A stretch of 64,000 bases of DNA from Desulfobacteraceae bacterium (GTDB lineage: Bacteria; Desulfobacterota; Desulfobacteria; Desulfobacterales; JAABSP01). Each line of letters opens with the position of its first letter. The first letter of the stretch is position 1. The stretch spans positions 1-64,000 of the forward strand of contig JAABSP010000020.1 of NCBI GenBank assembly GCA_011390345.1, in the 5' to 3' direction. Position numbers and translations under genes: made by a program. Under the pieces are notes generated by a model. It saw nothing but the letters and a program-made list of their open reading frames with translations. It had not been told where the DNA came from and searched no databases. This document shows, piece after piece, positions 8,033 to 17,300 of the stretch.

Positions 8033-9172
8033 ATGGTTTGGAATCTGAAAAAGTCTCTTCTTATCGGTTTCTGGATCGCCGTCGTTCTTTTCTCCGCCCC
8101 CGCGGTGGCTGAGGAGCGGATCGATGTCACCTTCATCAATCCGGCTTCGACCGAATCCTTCTGGAAGATGACTTCCGCTGCAATGAAGGCCGCGGCCCAA
8201 GATCTGAACATCGATCTCGAAGAGATCGCACTTCCGGAACGGAACCATCTCAAAATGATCCAGTTGGCGGAAGAGGTGGTTCATCGAAGAAATCGACCGG
8301 ATTATCTGATCGTGGTCAATGAAAAAGCGGCAGCCGGAAGGATGATCAAAGCAGCGGACAAAGCCGGCGTTAAGGTGATGCTGATCGTAAATGACCTGCT
8401 GGAGGAGCAGTTGAAAGAGCTGAAAGGTCCCCGCCAGATCGCTTCTTCATGGATCGGAACCCTGATTCCCGACAATGTTGCAGCCGGATATACCCAGGGG
8501 AAGTGGCTCATTCAGGAGGCGCTGAAGGGGGGTGTTCTCGCGGATGACGGTCAGTTGCACATGACTGGAATTGCCGGAGCCTATGCCACGCCCGCTTCGC
8601 TGGACCGGGTGAAGGGAATGGAAAAGGTGATAGAGGAATCTTCGAACGTCATCCTCAAGCAGATCGTCAATGCCGACTGGTCCAGGCAAAGGGCCCATGA
8701 TGTAATGAACGGATTGATGCGACGATATCCGGAATTGGAGGCTGTCTGGTCAGCAAATGACAATATGGCACTGGGCGCGATGAAAGCCGCGGAGGAGGCC
8801 GGGAAAAGACCGGGAAAGGATTTCTTTTTCAGCGGCGTCAACTGGGAGCCCGAAGCGCTGAAGGCCGTACAGGAGGGAAAGATGGTCGCCACGGTGGGGG
8901 GCCATTTTCTGATCGGCGGCTGGGGCATTGTGCTGATCCACGATTATCATCAGGGAAAGGATTTTGCCGGAGAGGGGCTGGTCTTCAGGCAGCCGATGTT
9001 TGCCATCCATTCGGGGAATGTGGATGCCTACCTGAAGAAGTTCGGAGATCAGAACTGGGGCCGGAGCGATTTCCGGAAGTTTTCCAAAGTCTTCAACCCG
9101 GAGCTGAAGCAGTATGACTTCAGCCTGGAAGCGCTTCTGTCTGAAAGAATAGGTGGGACAGGAGGGAGATAG
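8033..9172 (+). CDS. Periplasmic sugar-binding-type (Peripla_BP_4) protein
   Basis: 379 residues. Signal peptide (SLLIGFWIAVVLFSAPAVA), then a periplasmic binding protein of the LacI/RbsB-like fold: VTFINPASTESFWKM at the start of the mature part, a hinge-lobe segment VWSANDNMALGAMKAAEEAG, and GVNWEPEALKAV. The start at 8033 is 6 bases after AGGAGG; an ATG at 8027 is too close. No permease or ATPase gene is nearby, so it may feed a sensor (as LuxP does) or a transporter elsewhere. The ligand is unknown. Confidence 0.8.
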   Translation: MVWNLKKSLLIGFWIAVVLFSAPAVAEERIDVTFINPASTESFWKMTSAAMKAAAQDLNIDLEEIALPERNHLKMIQLAEEVVHRRNRPDYLIVVNEKAAAGRMIKAADKAGVKVMLIVNDLLEEQLKELKGPRQIASSWIGTLIPDNVAAGYTQGKWLIQEALKGGVLADDGQLHMTGIAGAYATPASLDRVKGMEKVIEESSNVILKQIVNADWSRQRAHDVMNGLMRRYPELEAVWSANDNMALGAMKAAEEAGKRPGKDFFFSGVNWEPEALKAVQEGKMVATVGGHFLIGGWGIVLIHDYHQGKDFAGEGLVFRQPMFAIHSGNVDAYLKKFGDQNWGRSDFRKFSKVFNPELKQYDFSLEALLSERIGGTGGR

Positions 9173-9288
9173 GACTACAAGCAATCGTGGAGTTCCCTTT
9201 CGCCCGGTCGAAGCGAAGGTTTGAAGTAGATACCCGGGTGCAAACTGCCGATGCTATGCATAGAAGACATAATGGAAAGGAAAAACCG

Positions 9289-9678
9289 ATGAAAGATAAG
9301 ACTCCCAAAGGTGTCCCCGCGGATTTACGGGACCGTCTGGAGAAGACCCGGCAGGAGCTTCTGGCGCTGTTTCGAGGGCTGGATCAATTGGATGTGTCTC
9401 CGAAAGAGATGCCGCAAATAGAGCTGAGGGTCCTGATGGAACTGGATGCGGATTGCGCGGAAGCATTGTGGTCGCTGGACAATCCCTGGGGATTGAACCT
9501 GAAAATGATGACAAAAGAGACGGAGAAGTCGCTGAAGCGTATCCCCAAAGTCCGTCAGGACTTCCTGGCGAAGCTGCCGTCCCGGGTGCTGGAAATGTTG
9601 GCCCGATATGAAGCTCAGATTGCAGATGCCCTGACAGTGGAGGATGCATACAGAGGTATTCCTGGAAACGCTGAATAG
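9289..9678 (+). CDS. Hypothetical helical protein
   Basis: 129 residues, mostly helical and charged, with no signal peptide, membrane helix or motif that I recognise. The ATG at 9289 is chosen because GGAAAGG lies about 10 bases upstream. The frame is open to 9187 but lacks a better start. The end overlaps the apparent start of the DUF4160 pseudogene. The reading frame has the codon character of the neighbours, which supports it being real. Confidence 0.5.
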   Translation: MKDKTPKGVPADLRDRLEKTRQELLALFRGLDQLDVSPKEMPQIELRVLMELDADCAEALWSLDNPWGLNLKMMTKETEKSLKRIPKVRQDFLAKLPSRVLEMLARYEAQIADALTVEDAYRGIPGNAE

Positions 9679-9965
9679 AGAGGAACTTGATATACCTGCC
9701 ATTTCATTGTTTTATGGAATAATCATCTACATGTATTATTTTGATGATAAAGAGCATAAAATGCCACATATACATGCAAATTACGCTGAATATGACGTTG
9801 TGGTTTCGATACCGGAAGGTGAAGTATTAAAAGGCGAAATGCCGAATAACAAACTGACTGAAATTGATAAAGGCATGGATTGAGATTCACCAGGAAGATT
9901 TGATAGCGAATTGGAAATTAGCGGTTGAAGGTCAGCAACCCCATGAAATTGAGCCCTTGAGGTGA
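9644..9965 (+). pseudogene. DUF4160 protein, frameshifted by ACTG duplication
   Basis: The first part reads ISLFYGIIIYMYYFDDKEH and MPHIHANYAEYDVVVSI, the DUF4160 pattern, then stops at 9881-9883. The rest of the domain (LIKAWIEIHQEDLIANWKLA, ending EIEPLR) continues in another frame to the TGA at 9963. At 9853-9860 the tetranucleotide ACTG is repeated; deleting one copy gives the uninterrupted and expected NKLKLIKAWIEIHQ. So a 4-base tandem duplication inactivated the gene, or it is a sequencing slip. DUF4160 genes regularly precede DUF2442 genes, as here. Confidence 0.85.
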
Positions 9966-9968
9966 ACA

Positions 9969-10202
9969 ATGTTAAAGGTAAAAAAAGTCAATGCAAATAA
10001 TGATCATACGTTGTTTGTTGAATTGTCGGATGGATGTTCCGGGATGTTTGATGTTAAACCATATCTTGAAAAAGGGGTATTCAAACAGCTAAAGGATATT
10101 GATTATTTCAAACAAGTAAAACCGCTGTTTTGCGGGATCGTATGGCCTAACGAACAGGATTTAAGTGCCGATACTATTGCCCATGAATTAAAAACCGATT
10201 GA
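9969..10202 (+). CDS. DUF2442-family protein
   Basis: 77 residues with the DUF2442 layout: LKVKKVNANNDHTLFVELSDG, FDVKPYLEKGVFKQLKD, then a GIVWPNEQDLSADTI ending (W-x-x-x-D-x-x-x-x-x-I). The function is unproven. The DUF4160-DUF2442 pair behaves like a two-gene module often suspected to be toxin-antitoxin (inference). It starts 4 bases after the DUF4160 stop. It appears intact although its partner is frameshifted. Confidence 0.85.
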   Translation: MLKVKKVNANNDHTLFVELSDGCSGMFDVKPYLEKGVFKQLKDIDYFKQVKPLFCGIVWPNEQDLSADTIAHELKTD

Positions 10203-10283
10203 AATTCCATAATGGATCGGCATGTTATCTCCAGATGAAATTCAAACCGATAGAGAATCAAAAAAGTCCCTGCCATCCCCCTT

Positions 10284-11324
10284 TTACCATTCGATCCCCA
10301 GCATCACGCAGTTGAGCCCGCTGCCGATCCCGAAAAAGCCGACCGTATCCCCGGGCTCGAAAAACTCCCTCTCCGACGCGATGGCCGCGGTGATGGGCAG
10401 GGAGACCGTGCCGATGTTGCCGAGATACTCGAAGGTGGTGAAGTCCTTCTCCCTGGGGATGTTGATGGCCTGAAGGATCGTCTTCTGGTGGGCCGCGCCC
10501 ACCTGGTGGCAGACGATCTTGTCGGGCTTCTCTCCGGGCCATTCCATCTCCTGCCGGAACGCATTGAAGGTCTCCACACCCAGGGCAACGCCGTTCTGAA
10601 GCACAGCTATAGCATCGGTCTTCATGAAGTGCTGGCCGTCGATGGGCGCGCCGGCATCGGGCCCCCAGAGGCAGAGGCGGTGAAAACGGGCCGCATTCCT
10701 TGTGACGCCGCTGATGAGCCGGTGGTTTTCCCCTCCCATAGAGCCGTCGGTCATGAGCACGGCCACCGCGCCGGAACCGCCCGTTAAGGTTGCCAGACAT
10801 CCCTTGAAAAAATCCATGTCACGGGTCTCCAGCAACTGCCGAATCGTCAGCTCCACGATCTCCCTTGCGGTCTCGCAGGAGACGATCAGCCCGGCACGGA
10901 TCTGGCCAAGCTCGATCGCGTTTGCGGTCTGGATCATTCCGCTGACCACCCCGAGACAGGCGTTGGAGACATCATAGACCTGTGCGTCCGCGGAAAGGTT
11001 GAGGCCGTTTGCCGCGGCACACGCGGTGGCAGGCTCCAGGTTCTCCCGGCAGACGCCGCCGTAGATCAGCATTCCGATGGCCTCCGGAGGGACGGCCGCG
11101 CCTTCCAATGCCTTTTTTCCGGCTGCGATCGCGCCCTCGGAGAGCCGATATCCCGGGTCCCAGAAGCGGCGCTCATAGATCCCGGTGATGCTCTCCAACT
11201 GCCCCGGCTTCAGGTGGAGCGCTTCATAGAGTGGGGAAAGCCGCTCTTCGAGGTCTTCGGAAGTCACTACATTGGGGGGAAGTTCATAGCCGAAGCCACT
11301 GACATAGACCTTTGAATATCGCAT
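10284..11324 (-). CDS. OleA/FabH-like thiolase-fold condensing enzyme
   Basis: 346 residues. Cys-His-Asn catalytic set: Cys in DVSNACLGVVSGM (about 126), His in VCHQVGAAHQ (about 280), Asn in EYLGNIGTVS (about 310). The ENLEPATA segment near 94-101 supplies a glutamate like the one OleA uses to activate the second acyl chain. FabH makes acetoacetyl-ACP; OleA joins two fatty acyl-CoAs head to head. The overall pattern (ITGIYERRF, EPATA, SCETAREIV) looks closer to OleA-type enzymes. It starts 6 bases after the giant synthase ends, so it is surely cotranscribed and probably uses the synthase product. oleB, C and D are not in the window. Confidence 0.75.
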   Translation of the reverse strand: MRYSKVYVSGFGYELPPNVVTSEDLEERLSPLYEALHLKPGQLESITGIYERRFWDPGYRLSEGAIAAGKKALEGAAVPPEAIGMLIYGGVCRENLEPATACAAANGLNLSADAQVYDVSNACLGVVSGMIQTANAIELGQIRAGLIVSCETAREIVELTIRQLLETRDMDFFKGCLATLTGGSGAVAVLMTDGSMGGENHRLISGVTRNAARFHRLCLWGPDAGAPIDGQHFMKTDAIAVLQNGVALGVETFNAFRQEMEWPGEKPDKIVCHQVGAAHQKTILQAINIPREKDFTTFEYLGNIGTVSLPITAAIASEREFFEPGDTVGFFGIGSGLNCVMLGIEW

Positions 11325-11330
11325 TTTTCC

Positions 11331-14300
11331 TTATCCTGAAACCAGCCGAAGGCCGAAATTCTTCATGTGATAGATGTACCGGCCATCTACTTCGAGATAT
11401 CCTTCCGCTATCATGGCCGGCTCGGGCCCTTCCTGAATCTCCGTCACGACGGCATCCACCGTCACCTGTCGATCTGTGGGGATGATCTGGCCCCGGTAGC
11501 TCCACTCCTGTGGTTTTCCCGTCAGGGTTTGGAAACGATGGGTGTCGGCAAGGTGAGGCCATCGTTCTGCAGCCATATACTTGATCAACTGCAGAAAGGA
11601 CTCTATCCCCAGTGAGCCGGGGCAGACCGGGTCCTGGTAGAAATGGGCCTGAAAGAACCATTCGTCCGGGTCAACGGTCTTGATGCCCCGGATATATCCG
11701 AGACCTTTGGGGCCGCCGTCCGGGACAAAAAGGTCGATCCGGTCGATCATCAAGAGCGCTTTGGACGGCAGCAGAAGGCCATGAAGGCTTTCGGAATCGT
11801 CGGGGGATTTGCTCCTGTCATTCGAATCGAGGGGATGGTGCGGCGGCTCTATGGGTAGCGCAGCGGAAAACCCCCTTTCCTTCTCATCTTCCGAAGGGGA
11901 ATAGGCCAGCGCGGCCGCTCCCCGGATGCCGACCTGGTCAGCCAGGGCCGCATGGGTGAAAAAGCCGAAATAGGTGGTTCCATCGTAGATCATTTTTCCG
12001 TTATCGAGTACCTGCATCTCAAAGTGCTCGATGATCATCTCCCCGGCCTCTGCCACCTGTGACATTCGGGCGCAGACCTTCAATGTCCCGCTGTCCGGGA
12101 AAAGGGGCGCGTGGAGGGTCGCCTTTCCGCCGAGGTTCCGGAACTTGAGATCTTTTTGGCTCCTCAACGCGGAACCGACATAGGCCGCAAGCCATCCGCA
12201 TGGCTGCAGCGCGATCTCCAGCAGCACCGCAAAGGGGATGGTTCCGGTGCGCTCGGCCCTGAAATACCAGGCATCTGCAGGAATATCATATTCCGATTCG
12301 ATCCATCCGCCCGGCTTCAGAGCCCAGGGTTCAGGCTCAGTGGTGACGACCCGGTCCATGAAAAAATAGGGGGGCCGGGGCAAGCGGGCAATCCGCCGCT
12401 CCTGGTCCTGGTCGAAGATCCGATAGGCTTCGCCAAAGGCTTCCGAGGGATTTCCCTCGCAAAAGGCCAGGAGCTGTTCTTTGTTGTAGAGGGGTTCGGA
12501 CTGCCGGGAAGAGGAACTGCCCTCCCCTGCCATTCTGCGGGAACTCCAGAACTCTTCGATCTCCTCCCGGGTTATCCCGGTCATCTTCATGGCCATCCCC
12601 GTGAACATGACGATCCGGTGTCCGTCCGCGTACATGTGGGCATCCGCGATGACAAAGGGCTCGGGATTGTAGCCGATCCGGGAGATATCCACCTCATAGA
12701 TGACCTCCTTCGTCTCCGTGGTGACGGGCCCCCGGCATTTGAGCACGCTCACCTCCCCGATGACCGGCTCGTAGCAGACCCCGGGCTTCTCCGTCACCCA
12801 GCCGATCCGCTGAAGAAAGACCCGCAGCGCGTGGGCGCAGCATTCATACATCAGGGTTCCCGGCATGACCTTGTCATCCACGAAATGGCAGGTCAGAAAC
12901 CAGTCCTCCGAATGGATGTCGGCCTTGGCCTGAATCCGGCCGATGCTGTAGTGGCCCCCGTTCGGGTCGAACTCGATGATCCGGTGGATCAGCCGCATTG
13001 GGCCCCCGGGAAGGCGCAGGGAGGGCGGCAGGGTGATGCCGGAAAAGGCCGGGCCGAATGCCCTTTCGAGATCCCCCATTCTCAGGGCATCCACCTCGGC
13101 CTCATCGTATTGGCTTTGGATATCTTCCGCCGCGAGGGAGACGAGATCGGTCATCTCCCGATCTCCTGCTGCCGGGGCTTTCTGCTCCGGGGTCAGGATG
13201 ATGCCGCCGGAGCGCTGCACCTCTTCTGCGGTGAAAAATCCCGCGCACCCGTCCTGCATGGTGATCAGGTGCTCCTCTCCGATGTACCCCTCGAACCGGA
13301 AGAAGAAGAGCCAGGTCTCCCCCTGCCGGGCAAACCGGTCGATCTCGATCTCATACCGGATGGTCTCCCCGGGCCTGGGCAGCCCCCGGTGGAAGGTGAC
13401 CTTTGCGTCCAGGAGCCGGTAGGCCCGCTTTCCCTTTACAGCCAGATCGATGCCGAGATAGGAGCAGAGGAAGAGGTCGGCCTGTCCCGCTTCCACCGAG
13501 ATGCATACAGGGGCGCGGTCTCCGTCGAGATACCAGGCGTCCGGGAGGACATCATGCTCCGTCACCACCAGCCCCCTGGTCAGGGAGCCCTTCTCCCCTT
13601 CCACGGAGAGGATTCGATCGACCAGCATCAGCGGCACATCCGGCAGCCGGACCCGCACCGGATAGCCATCGACTTCGGCAAACCCAGGCCCCAGCACCTT
13701 TGCCACCGATCCCACGGCAAACTCCATGCACATCTCCTTTGGAAAGGCGGACGGGGCGGGTTCCGGTTCTGCTGATTCCGGAATGGGCGGGGCCGGAGAA
13801 GGAGCTGGAGAAGAGGCCGGCCGCTGAATGTCCGGCTGGGAAAAATCCGGGGTCGAAGAGGGCTCGGTAAAAGATTCTCCGGCTCGGATGCTCTCCTCCA
13901 GCAGACGCGCCTGGAAGACAAAGGTTTCGCCGTAGGCCCGGGTCAATTCCTGAGAGAGATCGAGAAATGCCTGGTGCGCCTCGGCTGTGGCTTTCATGGA
14001 ATCGACCTGTCCCGCAATCAACGCATTGCTGAAGGTTTCCGCGGTCGGCAGGATCATTTCCGCAGGATCATTCTCAGGCTCCGCCATATGGGGGGGAACA
14101 GGTTTTTGAAAAAGCGCTTCAAAATCGTTCATTTCCGGCATTGATGGTTGGGATGGCATTCTTTCTTCCTGTTCCGGCGCTGAACTCTGCAAAAAGCTGG
14201 TTTCGGAAGCCGGTTCCGGTTCGATACTGTGCGGTTCAATTTCCGGGGCCGAAATTCCGGCATCCGATGCCGAAGGCTGGTCTTGAACCCCGGAAAGCTC

Positions 14301-17300
14301 ATTTCCGCCGATTAGCACCCGGATAACATTCCCCTTCTCTTCATCCCTGGCAAATGTTGCGGAATCGACCATCTCGCCGTAGAGCATCGAAAGATCGACC
14401 GGAACCCGTTCCGCGATGAGCGTTGCCAGAAATCGGAGGACCGTCACCTCATCCGGCTCCCCTTTGACGCAGGCGGAGAGGGCAAGGTGGGGTCTGTCCT
14501 TTAAAATTCTCGAGATCATCCTCGTGCAGGAGGCGGCCGGCCCCATCTCCAGAAAGACCCGCACCCCGTCCGCATAAGCCTTTTCAACGGTCTTGGGAAA
14601 ATCGAAGCCGTAGAGGGCCTGTCGGAGAATCGAATCGGCCGCGGCCCCAGATGCCAGATTGGATGCCAGATTGGATGCCAGGTCGGATCTCAGGTCGGAT
14701 GTCAGGTCGATGGCATCTCCCTGCGCGCAGCTATAGAATCGAATCCCCTCCGGCGGAGTTGTCGGAAAAAGGTGAAGTGCCCGATAGTCATCGGCAGAGG
14801 GTATGGCCGCATCGCAGTGAACCGTCACCACGCCGTCGAGATAGAAGGCGTCGCACTTCAGCTCCCGGACCGCTCCGGCCACATGCTCTGCCTGGCCGCC
14901 GACCACGCATTCATCCGGCGTATTGACGATCAGCAGCCGACAGAGGGGCCAATGGGAAAGAATCTGCTTCACCCCTTCCGCAGGCCGGTTGACCACAGCA
15001 ACCCGCCAGTTCAGCGGTTGGTCCGGCTTCAGGTTCCAAGCAGCCCGCGCGGACCGGCAGGGGCCGGCCAGTTCCGTGGTGAAAAGATCTGTCTCCCGCA
15101 TCCGGCGTAGCATCTCTCCCCTTTCGGGCCAGGCGCCCATTGCAAAATATCCGGCCGATTCCCCGAGGCTGTAGCCGATCACCGCATGGGCACGGACACC
15201 GAAGCTTCGAACCAGGTTTGCCATCATTCCGCCATGCACCACCTGCCCGAAGATCATGTAGAGCGGATCGGAGACGATCTTGGCCTGGGCTTCGGCCTCC
15301 CATCCCTTTTCCCAGGATGTCCGCCAGGGAACATAGCACTCCGGAACCATCTGAGTCCTGAGTCGCCGGGTTTCCGCATCCATCTCCCGGAGAACCTGGG
15401 GCCACCGGACCCCGATTCCCCGGCCCATTCCCACATAATGGTTGCCGGAGCCGGGAAAGACAAAGGCCGTCTCTCCGATTTTTCCTGCGGGATCAGGAGA
15501 ATATGCAACGCCGGAGCCGCCAGTGATTCTGGTGTGCAGGCCATCGGCAACCGCTCTTTTCGCCACCTGGATCTGCCCTTCAAGATCCTCAGAATCTTTT
15601 ACAAGGATCGAAAGGCCCAGCCTCTTCTTTAAATGGAGTCCATCGGTTTTGAACCAACCTCTTGCCAGAGCTTCGATGGATCTGCCCCCGTTCCCGGGCT
15701 GTCGGATAAAGGCAGCCAGCCTTTCCAAGCCACTTAGGAGGCTCTCCGGATCATCCCCTTCTACGGCAAAAAGCCCCAGCCGGATTTCGCCCAAGGGCCG
15801 GCTTCGTTCCCGATCTGTCAGCGGTACAGGCCCTTTTTCTCCGCTTTTTTCGGTAATTTTCTCAAAGCCCTCCAGCACCGCATGGGACCAAGCCCCATCT
15901 GCGGTTTCGATCTCCACAAGGGCTCTGCGGGGGCCGTCGGCCCGATCGCGGAACCAGTATTGCGGGAAAAGCGGAACATGAAATTTCTTCGAATCCCAAG
16001 ACGGAGAGACAGCTCCGGGATGTTCGGGCTGCGCCCCCAAATGGGGCGGAATAATCTCCTGGTAGAGACAGAGCGCTGTTTTGATCACCGAGGCCAATCC
16101 CTGAACCGCGCCGATATGTCCCACTGCAGGCACAAGGGAACCGACCGCACATGGTTGATTCCGCAAGCCCGTCTTCCGGCCTGTCATCCGGTCCGCCATC
16201 AGGTCCGAATGTTCGGCCCCAGAGCCTTCCGAAGATGCACTCCCGCGCCCGCCCATTTCCGCGTAGCTGATCTCATCTGCCGAAATTCCGGCCTCCCGGA
16301 GCGCACTTTGGACAGAATTCACATGGCCTTTTTCTCCGGCCTCAGCTCCGATGCCTCCGATGACCGCATAGATCCGATCGCCGTCTCTTCGGGCATCGGA
16401 AAGCCTCTTGATGACCAGCGCAGCCGCGCCCTCCCCCGGAGGCGTCGCAAGACCCGATTTTTCCCCTTTCAAAGAGAGCATCCCCTCCCGAATCGCCAGA
16501 CTTCGGATATCTCCGAAAAGATCCACCGCACCGATCAGAACCGCATCCATTTCTCCGGCCTGCAATGCCCGCATCCCGATCTCCAGCGCCCGGATTCCCG
16601 AAGCCGTATCCTCGGAAACCCCGAAGCTCGGCCCGCCAAACCGAAACTCCCTTGCAATCCGGCTGGCCACAATCCCCCCCAGCGCACCCACGGTCCGAGT
16701 CGGCGTTAACGGCGGAAAACCACCCCCAACATCCCCCCCGGTCCCTTGGGTCATTTTTGTCCCTTTTGTCCTTTTGGTCTTTTGCTGCTCCCCTGAAAAA
16801 GAGCCCTCTTCCCTGCTCCAGCGCAGATGAAAGTTGGTCGCCTCATGGTCAAAATCAATTCCCGCGATCACGCCCATTCTCGGCCGCTCCTCCCGAAGGG
16901 GAATGCCCGCATCCCGCATCGCGCCGGCCCCGATCTTCAGCAGAAGAAGCTGCTGCGGAAGAATCTCCGGGATCTCGTTCGGCGGAATCCGAAACTCTCC
17001 CGCACCGATATCCACCGCTTCCAGATAGGCCCCGACATCGACACTGCCGCTGAAAAGCCCCTCCCCTTCCCCGGTACGTCCGTGCCATCGATGTGCGGGC
17101 CGTTGCCGAAAAGCCGTCCCCCCATTGAAAATAGCCTCCTGAAAAGCCTTCAGCGATTCCAGGGTTCCCGCAGCGATCTCCATTCCCACGATGGCCACCG
17201 GTTCCCTGGATTCCCCGGCAGCCTTCCCGGAAAGGGAATGAACGATCTCCCCCCGAAGCTTCTCCTTATTCCGATCCGCCCCATGCTTCAGATCCGCGCC

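Noticed and set aside
9876-9890. TGA at 9881 in DUF4160 as a selenocysteine codon
   Set aside because: The domain continues in a different frame and a 4-base duplication restores it; no hairpin follows.
12111-13775. 554-codon plus-strand open frame
   Set aside because: Antisense shadow of the dehydratase region of the synthase, with no family pattern or ribosome site.
14640-14715. 12-bp array as a CRISPR
   Set aside because: Units are contiguous without spacers and lie inside a continuous reading frame.
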